Source: Desulfovibrio sp. JC022
GTDB taxonomy: Bacteria > Desulfobacterota > Desulfovibrionia > Desulfovibrionales > Desulfovibrionaceae
DNA: 64,000 bases
Direction of reading: 5' to 3'
Assembly (NCBI RefSeq): GCF_010470665.1
Contig: NZ_VOPZ01000003.1
Span: 62,001 to 126,000 of the forward strand
Shown: positions 42,861-50,626 of the stretch, piece by piece
Numbering within the stretch: the first letter of the stretch is position 1
How the letters are laid out: each line of letters opens with the position of its first letter
Notes under the pieces: generated by a model
What the model saw: only the letters and a program-made list of their open reading frames with translations
What the model was told of the DNA's origin: nothing
Databases searched by the model: none
Made by a program: the position numbers and the translations under genes

Positions 42861-43794
42861 TTTTGACAAAGATTCAAAGGGAGTAGTGCTGGTCATTGTT
42901 TTGGTTTTGTTTATGGCTTTATCCAGCCTGACTTTGATGACTATTGAAGTCAGCTCCCGCGGTGCAGTAGAAGCCAGTCGGATGCGCAATGAATATGAAG
43001 CCGGGTTCAAAGCTGAGGAGGCTTTGTATATGGCTTATGATTTGTTGAAGGACGATAAAACTCCTTTTTCGGATACTCCACGTGAAAGGTGGGTTCGCAA
43101 ATTCAAGGATGACGGTCTGGAAATAGAAATAATACCCTGCAATGCAAAGATAAATGCCAATGATTTTGTGAGAAGGAGGGATAGACAAAAAAGCCTTCTG
43201 ATTTTAGGTCGAATGCTCGGCAGGGGAATGGATGTTAAATCCATGGCCGGCAGTCTATCTATTTGGATTGGGGTCAACATTAATTCCAAGCTGGCTAAGA
43301 TGGATAATTTCTTTTATTCCTCCCAGTTCCCCGCATATTCTCCGCGTGGCAGCTATTTGAAAACTCCGGAAGAGATATTGCTCGTCCGCGGCTGGTCCGA
43401 TCTGGGGCGGGAATGGGTGGATGATCATTTTACGGTCTGGGGTTCTGGGAAGATCAATATAAATTTTGCATCCCGTGAAACCCTGCTGGCATATCTGCCT
43501 GAACTGGGTAAACGGGTGGACAGTATAATGCATTGGCGCAGGACACGGGGATTTACTGATATCAGTCAGGTTCTTTCAGTTACCGGATTGTCTGCCGACT
43601 CAGATACCTATCTCGACATGTCAAATAATTTTGGCGTCAATTCGAAATATTTCGAGGTCAAGGTGGGTGCCACCGTAGGTGACTGCACCGTGGTTAAGCG
43701 GTATATTATTTCTCGCGATAACAGTTTGGAGATCGGGGAGTGCTCTCTGGTCTACCAGAACGATCTTTCCGTAACCTTTGCGGAAGACCAATAA
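42847..43794 (+). CDS. gspK: type II secretion minor pseudopilin GspK
   Basis: A 315-residue protein, the largest pseudopilin. The start is the ATG at 42847, inside the end of gspJ; the earlier in-frame start at 42805 would lengthen the leader unnaturally. The N-terminus is 'DSKGVVLVIVLVLFMALSSL', with no Glu at +5, as is usual for GspK. 'INFASRETLLAYLPELGKRV' is the family's helix-hairpin-helix-like SAM motif near residue 215. It caps the pseudopilus. Confidence 0.9.
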   Translation: MPRNNFDKDSKGVVLVIVLVLFMALSSLTLMTIEVSSRGAVEASRMRNEYEAGFKAEEALYMAYDLLKDDKTPFSDTPRERWVRKFKDDGLEIEIIPCNAKINANDFVRRRDRQKSLLILGRMLGRGMDVKSMAGSLSIWIGVNINSKLAKMDNFFYSSQFPAYSPRGSYLKTPEEILLVRGWSDLGREWVDDHFTVWGSGKININFASRETLLAYLPELGKRVDSIMHWRRTRGFTDISQVLSVTGLSADSDTYLDMSNNFGVNSKYFEVKVGATVGDCTVVKRYIISRDNSLEIGECSLVYQNDLSVTFAEDQ

Positions 43795-43836
43795 ATAGAC
43801 AAACACACTGCTAAAAGGTATAGGACAAAGCCATAG

Positions 43837-44961
43837 ATGGCCTTTAATAAACAAAAGATAGTATATTTCCTCTCATTCAAGGGAAATGAGCATCAGTGGA
43901 TGATGTTTGACGGCAAAAGCCTTACCGAATCGGAAGGTCCTGCTGAAAAGAACAGACATCCGGTGGTTGCCCTTTTGCCTGATCCCCTTTTCTTTTTCTT
44001 TAAGCCCCGTGGAGCTATCAAATCCCGTCACGCCAAGTCCGCGACCATGATGCAGATGAATTATTCCTTTCCTGTGCAGGAAGAGGAGTTCAAGGTATTG
44101 CGTCCTTCCGGAGACGCCGTACTGGGCTATATCGGTCATTATTTGTTGGATCGTTTTCTGGAGCGGCATCGTGATGTTCTTGCCAAAGCAACGGTCCTTA
44201 CTTCCGCTTTTACCGTCAGCTGGAGAGCAGCGGTTGCAGAAGGTTTATCTGTCTGGAGCTGGAAAGGGCAGGGTATGCGTATTCTTGCCTGCGGTGATGA
44301 ACTTACTTATTTCCGTGGCGGTGACGAGGAGTTCAAAAGCAGATTTGATCGTTTCGGGCTGGATGGTGATCCGGAATTGATGAATTTGGATAAAGCCTGT
44401 GAGGTTTTTGCCAGAAAGAAAATCCGTTGGGCCAGACTTAATCTGGTGAACGGGCTCCGGTCAGGTTCCGGTTCTGACAAGTCTGTGACTATTGATTACA
44501 AACCCTACGCGGTAGCTGCGGTGCTGGTTTCGCTGATAGGTCTGTTTTTTATTGCCGGGCAGTATCACCGCTGGCAGCAAAGCCGGCAGCAGGCTGAAGA
44601 GTGGCGCGGCAAGCTTAAGGAAGTTTATGTCAGTGCACTTGGCCCGAATCACGGCTCTGATCCCTATGGCAAGATTCTTTACAAATTGGATCAGCTGAAA
44701 AGTGGTGGCGACGGCGGAGGTGTTGATGTTCTCGGTCTGCTGGCCGTGCTCAGCAACAGTGCTCCGGTGGGTATTGAAATCGAAGGATTTTCTCTTGGCG
44801 CGGATTCCGGTAATATCCGGGGCAAAGTCAGCAGCTACGAAGAACTTGATGCTATGATGGAAAAGCTGGCCGCAAACAGCCAGTTTAATTTTGTTCTTGA
44901 ACAGGCCACCAACATTGAAGGCGGCATCAGCATCAGCCTGCGCGCTGAATATAACCGCTAA
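43837..44961 (+). CDS. gspL: type II secretion inner-membrane protein GspL-like
   Basis: A 374-residue protein. The N-terminal 220 residues are an actin-like cytoplasmic domain that would bind GspE ('VVALLPDPLFFFFKPRGAIK' and 'SAFTVSWRAAV'); a single membrane helix lies at about 227-245 (YAVAAVLVSLIGLFFIAGQY), and a periplasmic ferredoxin-like domain follows. The sequence is divergent, and the call rests on this layout and on gene order between gspK and a GspM-like gene. Confidence 0.75.
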   Translation: MAFNKQKIVYFLSFKGNEHQWMMFDGKSLTESEGPAEKNRHPVVALLPDPLFFFFKPRGAIKSRHAKSATMMQMNYSFPVQEEEFKVLRPSGDAVLGYIGHYLLDRFLERHRDVLAKATVLTSAFTVSWRAAVAEGLSVWSWKGQGMRILACGDELTYFRGGDEEFKSRFDRFGLDGDPELMNLDKACEVFARKKIRWARLNLVNGLRSGSGSDKSVTIDYKPYAVAAVLVSLIGLFFIAGQYHRWQQSRQQAEEWRGKLKEVYVSALGPNHGSDPYGKILYKLDQLKSGGDGGGVDVLGLLAVLSNSAPVGIEIEGFSLGADSGNIRGKVSSYEELDAMMEKLAANSQFNFVLEQATNIEGGISISLRAEYNR

Positions 44962-44975
44962 TCTCAGGTAATATA

Positions 44976-45473
44976 ATGGATCTGGAAAGATTTTACATAT
45001 GGCAGGATTGGCCTGCTGAAAAACAGAAACTTTTTTTTACTGCTCTGGTTGCGGGCTGGGCACTGATTGTCTTCATGATCTGGTCCGGGTTTAGCGATTC
45101 TCAGTCCAAGGCTGAGCGGATTACGCTTTCCAGTAAGCAGAAATATGCCAAGGTCGTTCCGTTGGTGGAGCAATTGAAAGCCGGTGAATCATCCCGTGGC
45201 GCACTGGTGAATCGCGAGCCCATGACCGCAGCACAACAGGTGATTCGTGATCTTGGCCTTGATACAAGATTGACTTCCCTTCGCCCGTTGCAAGGTGGAT
45301 CTAATTCCGGTCAGGGGGTGCAGGTGTTGTTAGAATCCCTTAATCTGCCGGAACTGGTGGCTTTGTTGCGTGATTTTAAAGTGCGCGGAGCTTTGAAGGT
45401 TACAAATTTCAATATCAATCACAGGCTGGACTCCCCTGAGTTGGCTGATGTGCAGATCATTCTTTTCAGGTAG
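44976..45473 (+). CDS. gspM: type II secretion inner-membrane protein GspM-like
   Basis: A 165-residue protein: a short cytoplasmic start, one membrane helix (about residues 19-37, LFFTALVAGWALIVFMIW), a helical linker, and a small ferredoxin-like domain ('VQVLLESLNLPELVALLRDF'). Size, layout and position after gspL fit GspM, which partners GspL. Sequence conservation in this family is low, so the call is mainly by position and architecture. Confidence 0.72.
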   Translation: MDLERFYIWQDWPAEKQKLFFTALVAGWALIVFMIWSGFSDSQSKAERITLSSKQKYAKVVPLVEQLKAGESSRGALVNREPMTAAQQVIRDLGLDTRLTSLRPLQGGSNSGQGVQVLLESLNLPELVALLRDFKVRGALKVTNFNINHRLDSPELADVQIILFR

Positions 45474-45482
45474 GTCGGCCGG

Positions 45483-46229
45483 ATGAAATTCATTCCAAAT
45501 ATTTCCTTCAAATTTTCCTTCAAGAAGATAATTAAGACTTTTTTTCTTTTTCTGGCCGGGCTGATTCTCGGTGCTTTCCTGTTTATGCCGTGGGAAATTG
45601 CCTGGTCACAGGCTTTCAAACTGGCAGATTCCAAAATTTCCAAAGCCACCATTCAGTGGGGCGATTTTATAAGTGCCGGGCCATTCTCTTTCGAAGTAAC
45701 CGATGTCTACGTGACTACCCAGAAAGGGCTGACGGTTACCGTTCCTCAACTGGGCGTATCCCTTGGCTTTTCACCGCTGCTTGAAGTGCGGGTCAAGACC
45801 GGGCCGACGCTGACAGCGCGGTTGTTTCAGACCAAGTCCCTGACTCTCGGTGGTGGTGTCGACTTGGCCAAGCTGATCCAAATGGACGGGCTGGGCGGCA
45901 AGGTGCGTGTTACTTCTGATGTGGGGTTTCCAAAGTGGGGTGCTCCTCCGCGTACTGGCAGTCTTGTGGTCCGTTCCGACGAGGTTGAAATACCCGGCGG
46001 ACTGATTGCCGAGGACGTAAACGTGAATGCCGTACTGGCCGGGAAACAGTTTCAGCTCAATTCTTTCAGTTGTGGTCAGCCCATTCCGGTAACCGCCAAG
46101 GGCAGTGCCACCCTTGATTGGAAGAGGTTGCCGAATTCTTCTTATACTATCAGCGGAACCACTACTTTCGGAACCACTGAACGTCAGTTCTCCAAGTCCG
46201 GCAAGCTTAATAAGTATTTAAAATTTTAG
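45483..46229 (+). CDS. gspN: type II secretion protein GspN
   Basis: A 248-residue protein with a signal-anchor helix (about residues 17-38) containing the GspN-type 'LFMPWEIAW' that follows the helix, and a periplasmic beta-rich body ('GPFSFEVTDVYVTTQKGLTV', 'VPQLGVSLGFSPLL') as in AsmA-like GspN proteins. GspN is non-essential in many systems. It ends the operon, followed by the palindromic repeat at 46238. Confidence 0.8.
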   Translation: MKFIPNISFKFSFKKIIKTFFLFLAGLILGAFLFMPWEIAWSQAFKLADSKISKATIQWGDFISAGPFSFEVTDVYVTTQKGLTVTVPQLGVSLGFSPLLEVRVKTGPTLTARLFQTKSLTLGGGVDLAKLIQMDGLGGKVRVTSDVGFPKWGAPPRTGSLVVRSDEVEIPGGLIAEDVNVNAVLAGKQFQLNSFSCGQPIPVTAKGSATLDWKRLPNSSYTISGTTTFGTTERQFSKSGKLNKYLKF

Positions 46230-46237
46230 TTCTGAAT

Positions 46238-46306
46238 GCCTCCGGCGGCCCTGCCGGGGGCCTTAAACCCATTTGCAAAAGGGTTTAAGAATCCCAAAAC
46301 CTTTTA
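46238..46306 (+). repeat. palindromic intergenic repeat after gspN
   Basis: It starts GCCTCCGGCGGCCC (46238-46251) with a small CCGGC/GCCGG stem, then CTTAAACCC (46262-46270) pairing with GGGTTTAAG (46281-46289), and ends AATCCCAAAACCTTTT. It is near-identical along about 65 bases to the minus-strand copy at 34154-34220. The hairpin followed by a T-rich stretch may end the T2SS transcript. Confidence 0.8.
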
Positions 46307-46324
46307 GTGGGGATTCGACTTAAT

Positions 46325-46897
46325 ATGATTTCCAACAATATTCTTTCTTTTGCCAAGTCAGTGCTTTGCGAAGTGCTTGAGCCGGGCTGTGTTGCCGTTG
46401 ATGCCACAGTTGGCAACGGCTACGACACAGTTTTTCTTTCAGAAAAAGCCGGTGTCGGTGGGCACGTGTTTGGATTTGATATTCAGGAAGATGCGGTCAA
46501 GCAGACCGAGCAGCGGCTTAATGAGGAGTGCCTGCCCGAAAACTGGACCGTTTTTCATTCCGGGCATGAGAATATGGCAGAGCTTATTCCTGCTGAGTTT
46601 CATGGGCGGGTCAACGCGGTCATGTTCAATCTCGGCTTCCTGCCGGGAAGTGATAAGACGGTCATAACCAAGTGTGAAACAACTCTCGAAGCAATAAAGG
46701 CTTCCCTTGAGATACTCGCCAAGGGCGGCATGCTCTGTATTGCCATCTATGCCGGGCATCCCGGCGGGGACGCGGAAGATGTCGCTGTGCGAGAATACTG
46801 CACCGGACTCGATTACCGTACCTACCGGGTCATCCAGAGTGAGATGATCAACAAGCCCGGACACCCCATACGGATGTTGTTTGTGACCAAGCTGTAG
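46325..46897 (+). CDS. class I methyltransferase, MnmM/YtqB-like
   Basis: A 190-residue protein of the rRNA_methylase/YtqB family. Motif I is 'AVDATVGNGYDTVFL' (residues about 24-38), followed by 'GFDIQEDAVKQTEQRL', then 'VMFNLGFLPGSDK' and 'YAGHPGGDAE', both diagnostic of YtqB. YtqB (MnmM) methylates the aminomethyl group of nm5s2U34 in tRNA in Bacillus and relatives. The start at 46325 is chosen because the upstream GTG at 46307 lies in the repeat element. It is probably a housekeeping gene unrelated to its neighbours. Confidence 0.82.
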   Translation: MISNNILSFAKSVLCEVLEPGCVAVDATVGNGYDTVFLSEKAGVGGHVFGFDIQEDAVKQTEQRLNEECLPENWTVFHSGHENMAELIPAEFHGRVNAVMFNLGFLPGSDKTVITKCETTLEAIKASLEILAKGGMLCIAIYAGHPGGDAEDVAVREYCTGLDYRTYRVIQSEMINKPGHPIRMLFVTKL

Positions 46898-46911
46898 ATT
46901 TTAGAACTAAT

Positions 46912-48231
46912 ATGAAAAATTTTGATTTAAGTGTTCAGGAGAAGTTGATGAGTTCGGGGCATAATATGATTCAAGTGATTAAAGATTTGTGGGATTACCC
47001 CAGATCTCTTACCGGTCATGGGGTTGTTTCAACGCTGGATTATATTAAAGGAATCAGTGATGATCTTGAAGTGCACACGTTTGAATCAGGAGAAGTTGTA
47101 TTCGATTGGGAAATTCCGGATGAGTGGAATATATATGGTGCAACCTTAAAGCACGAATCCGGACTTGTAATCGCTGACTTTTCAGAAAATAATCTTCATG
47201 TTCTCGGCTATTCAACTCCATGCTCCTTAACTATATCCAAGGAAGATCTGCTTGAACATTTATATACCATTCCCGAATTGCCTGATGCGATCCCTTATGT
47301 GACTTCATATTATAATGAGTGTTGGGGGTTTTGTATTAGCGAAAACCAAAAGAAAAGTCTGCCAGAGGGAATGTACCATGTTGATATTAATGCGACTAAG
47401 GGACCTGGTAAATTGCATCTGGCAGATGTATTTATTCCGGGTGAAACCAAAAGCGAAGTTTTCTTTTCAACATATGTCTGCCACCCTTCGATGGCTAACA
47501 ATGAATTATCTGGACCGGCTCTTTCATTAGAATTAATCAGGTATATCAAAGAGACTTATCCGAATCCCCGTATGTCTTACCGGTTTGCTTTTGTGCCCGA
47601 AACTATTGGTGCAATTGCCTACCTGAGTAAAAATTATATGGAAATGAAGAAAAAAATAAAATGTGGTTTTGTGTTATCCTGCGTAGGGGATGATCAGGCT
47701 TATAGCCACATTGAGTCCAGACTGGGAAATTCGCTTGCTGACAAGGCTTTGGAAAGTAGCTTTATCAATTTGCCTAATGCCAAGAAATTTTCGTATCTCT
47801 ACAGGGGGTCTGACGAGCGTCAGTATTGTGCTCCCGGTATTGATCTTCCCCTGTGCGGTTTTTGTCGTACCAGATACGGTGATTACCCGGAGTACCACAC
47901 CAGTGCGGATGATCTGTCTCTGGTTAATCCGGAAGGTCTTGCTGCAAGTTTCAAGGTTATGAAAAATATTATTGATGCGTTCGAGATCGGGCTCTATCCC
48001 CGCGCAACTGTATTGTGTGAGCCGCAATTGGGCAAAAGGGGGCTGTATCCGAGCATAACTAGACGCGAGGATTTTTCAGAGATTTACAACCGGTTGAATT
48101 TCTTATCTTACGCTGACGGAAACCATTCATTGTTTGATATTGCAACAATAAGCGAATGCAATCTCAGTGATCTTGTGCCAATTGCGAAAATCATGACTGA
48201 GCACGGTCTGGTTAAGAACGTTGAGAAGTGA
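46912..48231 (+). CDS. DUF4910/DUF2172-type zinc aminopeptidase-like protein
   Basis: A 439-residue protein of the DUF4910 group (M28-like peptidase with an inserted DUF2172 domain and a C-terminal winged helix). The metal-binding block is 'TYVCHPSMANNELSGP' (H191, N196/N197), then E230 in 'VPETIGA' and H329 in 'YHTSADD'; these are likely zinc ligands and catalytic residues. The last 80 residues (from 'GKRGLYPSITRREDF') form the winged helix. Such genes recur in glycan and antibiotic-type clusters; the substrate is unknown. It is convergent with the VOC gene, 25 bases away, and related to the second half of the 50627-52408 product. Confidence 0.8.
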   Translation: MKNFDLSVQEKLMSSGHNMIQVIKDLWDYPRSLTGHGVVSTLDYIKGISDDLEVHTFESGEVVFDWEIPDEWNIYGATLKHESGLVIADFSENNLHVLGYSTPCSLTISKEDLLEHLYTIPELPDAIPYVTSYYNECWGFCISENQKKSLPEGMYHVDINATKGPGKLHLADVFIPGETKSEVFFSTYVCHPSMANNELSGPALSLELIRYIKETYPNPRMSYRFAFVPETIGAIAYLSKNYMEMKKKIKCGFVLSCVGDDQAYSHIESRLGNSLADKALESSFINLPNAKKFSYLYRGSDERQYCAPGIDLPLCGFCRTRYGDYPEYHTSADDLSLVNPEGLAASFKVMKNIIDAFEIGLYPRATVLCEPQLGKRGLYPSITRREDFSEIYNRLNFLSYADGNHSLFDIATISECNLSDLVPIAKIMTEHGLVKNVEK

Positions 48232-48256
48232 TCAGCGGTAGAATAAAGCTTGATGG

Positions 48257-48997
48257 TCAGGAGAATTCGAGCAGTTCTATCATCTCGCCATGCGGGCCAC
48301 GGACAAATGCGGCGGCAACGGTTTTACCGTTGACGATGAGATCAAATTTATTGCCTGTAAATGAGGCGTTATTGCTTCTTAGATGTTCTATGGTTTTTTC
48401 AATGTCACGCACCCAGAAGCTGACGCAGGAACAGCCTAAGTCATCAAGGAACATCGGCTCTGCTTTCCCGGAATGAGAAGTTATAGTTAAATTGAAATTC
48501 CATGTAGGACTTATTGAGCGGTGATTTAAATAGCAGTTTTCATCTTCCTGCCCCACAACTTTAAGCCCGATTCCTTCCTTCCAGAATTTTAAAGATTCCT
48601 CAATGCTGCTGGTCGACAGCTGTACGGAATATTTTCCGCTGATTGCATTTTCCGGAAATTCCGAAACAAGATTAATCCCGAGAGGAGCCAGCTGCTCGTT
48701 CTTCTGCGGTATATTTTTTCCGGCTGGAATTAAAGATATTCCGTAACGGGACGGGGGTTGTGCAGTCCTGCCGTGGTGATGCAGGAGTTCAATACAGGGC
48801 AGATTTGTTCCTACTTGAAACTGCATTTGGAGCGCATCCGTCCATTCTCTTACAAGGGATTCTTTTTCCTGTGGATTCGCTAAATTCAATTCAGTGAATT
48901 TTTCAGCATATCCCAAAGAGGCAAAAGCCTCATTTATTGAAGAATCCAGAGGATAAGTCCCAATACATAAGTGGCTTAAACCGAGAACTGCGGACAT
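48257..48997 (-). CDS. VOC-superfamily (glyoxalase-like) protein
   Basis: A 246-residue protein with two vicinal-oxygen-chelate modules. The second is clear: 'YSVQLSTSSIEESLKFWKE' with the 'SLxFWxExIGL' opening, 'CVSFWVRDIEKTIEHLRSNN' and 'AAFVRGPHGEMIELLEF' with the terminal Glu metal ligand. The first opens 'GLSHLCIGTYPLDSSINEA'. Members include methylmalonyl-CoA epimerase, glyoxalase and dioxygenases; the reaction here is unknown. It ends the minus-strand ACP cluster, 11 bases from the methyltransferase. Confidence 0.78.
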   Translation of the reverse strand: MSAVLGLSHLCIGTYPLDSSINEAFASLGYAEKFTELNLANPQEKESLVREWTDALQMQFQVGTNLPCIELLHHHGRTAQPPSRYGISLIPAGKNIPQKNEQLAPLGINLVSEFPENAISGKYSVQLSTSSIEESLKFWKEGIGLKVVGQEDENCYLNHRSISPTWNFNLTITSHSGKAEPMFLDDLGCSCVSFWVRDIEKTIEHLRSNNASFTGNKFDLIVNGKTVAAAFVRGPHGEMIELLEFS

Positions 48998-49008
48998 AGG
49001 TGCTCAAC

Positions 49009-50151
49009 TTAGACTTTGCTGAATTCAATAATCTGCCAAACGGGAAATTCTTTGGCAAAAGAGTGCGCCCGTTTATCTTCAATTTCGGAACTTGAATACA
49101 TGTCGTCAATCATCGATACATTAAAACCGAAAGGCAGAATAGCTTTGATCATGTCTGACTGGGGAGCGACTATATTGAAATTTCGGTTTCTGTATTCTGA
49201 GAGAATTGTAAACGGGTGTTGATCATCGCCGAACCAGGGAGCCAGAAAGAAGGTGGAGTTGGGCTCAACACTGATGAACTTGCCGTTGGGTTTCAGAATT
49301 CTGTGTATGTCATTCATCAGGATGCTGATGTCGCCTTGCTGATCCGGTGTTTCTGGCACGAAATAGAAAAGCAGCGCGTCACTCATGAATACATAGTCCA
49401 CGCTATTGCTTTCGATTTTATCTAAGGCATTCGGTTGGCCGATAGGCGCGTTCATCGTTTTTAAGTTTTCGGGCAGGTCATCAGCTGCCAGTTCCAAATA
49501 ATGGGTGTTGGGATCTACCGCTAAAACCTGTGCGCCAAGGGAAGCCATATGTTTGCTGTAATATCCTACCCCGCACCCCAGATCGACAATAGATGTCTCG
49601 GAATTTAAAATTCCGGGGAGATATTGTTTCAGGTAATTTTCCTGTACACTATGGTACAGGTTTTTTTTTATCTGACTTAAATCTTCAGTAAATTTCTGGT
49701 TATACCACCATTTGACGGGGTCTTCGCGTTTTACGGTGAGCAGGTGCTGGCCTAACTGCTGGTGGAAATTGCCGAAATGATTGAAGTCCAGAAGGCCTTT
49801 TTTCAGGGAAAACCGCTCCCTGTATGTTTCCAGATCTTCAACCAGAAAGCTGTTTTTCAGAAAAAGAGCTTTTAGTTCCTCTCCGGACATTTTTTGCGGA
49901 GCAGGCCAGTTTTCTTTTTCGCGGATAATTCTTGTGGGGTCGGCCAGTAAACCGTCATCATTTGAAAACCAGCCGATTTCCCAGACAGTTCCATGAGACT
50001 CATTGTTGCACTGCGCGTCCTTTTCCAGTTTTCTGAAGCAGTTCAGGGCTTCAGCGTCCAGCGCAAGGCAGGTTCTGGAAAATACGTTGTATACGATGTA
50101 GCTTTCATTGGGGCCCAGTAAAATGATAACGTCAGATGGAACTTGAAGCAT
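49009..50151 (-). CDS. class I SAM-dependent methyltransferase with N-terminal extension
   Basis: A 380-residue protein. The C-terminal half is a SAM methyltransferase: motif I 'SIVDLGCGVGYYSKHM' (about residues 187-202), 'QVLAVDPNTHYLELA', 'VDYVFMSDALLFYF' and 'ILKPNGKFISVEPN'. The first 150 residues have no recognised domain and open with a beta-rich segment. It lies between the ACP (4 bases) and VOC genes and might methylate an ACP-bound or released acyl intermediate; that is inferred from context. Confidence 0.8.
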   Translation of the reverse strand: MLQVPSDVIILLGPNESYIVYNVFSRTCLALDAEALNCFRKLEKDAQCNNESHGTVWEIGWFSNDDGLLADPTRIIREKENWPAPQKMSGEELKALFLKNSFLVEDLETYRERFSLKKGLLDFNHFGNFHQQLGQHLLTVKREDPVKWWYNQKFTEDLSQIKKNLYHSVQENYLKQYLPGILNSETSIVDLGCGVGYYSKHMASLGAQVLAVDPNTHYLELAADDLPENLKTMNAPIGQPNALDKIESNSVDYVFMSDALLFYFVPETPDQQGDISILMNDIHRILKPNGKFISVEPNSTFFLAPWFGDDQHPFTILSEYRNRNFNIVAPQSDMIKAILPFGFNVSMIDDMYSSSEIEDKRAHSFAKEFPVWQIIEFSKV

Positions 50152-50155
50152 TGTT

Positions 50156-50407
50156 TTAGCCTTTCAGGTCGTTGATTATTTTAGCCATTCCGGAAACAGT
50201 CCTGATCTCCTCACTCTGGAAATGATCTTGCGTCAACTGGACATTGAATTTGTCTTCCACTGTAAGGACAAGGTTCATAATTCCAAACGAATCAATATGC
50301 CCCTCATCGATAAAGTTGAAGTTTTTCTTTTCTTCATCAGATGAGGCAGGAATTTCTTTTACCTTTTCAAGCTGTTCGATAACAAAGCTTTCAGTTTCTG
50401 TTAACAT
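50156..50407 (-). CDS. acyl carrier protein
   Basis: An 83-residue four-helix carrier protein. The phosphopantetheine-accepting Ser is S40 in 'EGHIDSFGIMNLV', a DSFG variant of the usual DSL motif, typical of stand-alone carriers in biosynthetic clusters rather than of fatty-acid AcpP. It is acidic, as expected. It lies 4 bases from the methyltransferase start and shares a cluster with an AMP-forming ligase that could load it. Confidence 0.88.
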   Translation of the reverse strand: MLTETESFVIEQLEKVKEIPASSDEEKKNFNFIDEGHIDSFGIMNLVLTVEDKFNVQLTQDHFQSEEIRTVSGMAKIINDLKG

Positions 50408-50626
50408 GTTGTCTCCATGAATATATATGAAATTATGAGTTGGTTAAATTCTGTACCGGGTCAAAGATATAACCATCTTTGAAACAGCAGAGGGAAATAA
50501 ATTGCATAAATGCTTAAAAAGGACAACCTCTCCAATGGAGGATTTGTCAATTGGAAGCAGGTGTACCGGGGGAGGCCTTTTTATAGCTCCGTTTTTTGCG
50601 CGGGGTAATCCGCGTTATTCTGCCGG
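50408..50626. other. 219-base gap inside the ACP cluster
   Basis: No gene was seen between the ACP gene and the AAC(3)-like fusion gene. A short CCTCT/GGAGG hairpin (about 50525-50540) is the only structure noticed. The ACP-methyltransferase-VOC genes probably have their own promoter here, but no convincing -35/-10 pair was found. Confidence 0.4.

Noticed and set aside
41005-46229. Considered as a type IV pilus locus
   Set aside because: The GspG signature with the C-terminal acidic calcium loop, a PDZ-bearing GspC, and the G-H-I-J-K-L-M-N order identify type II secretion.
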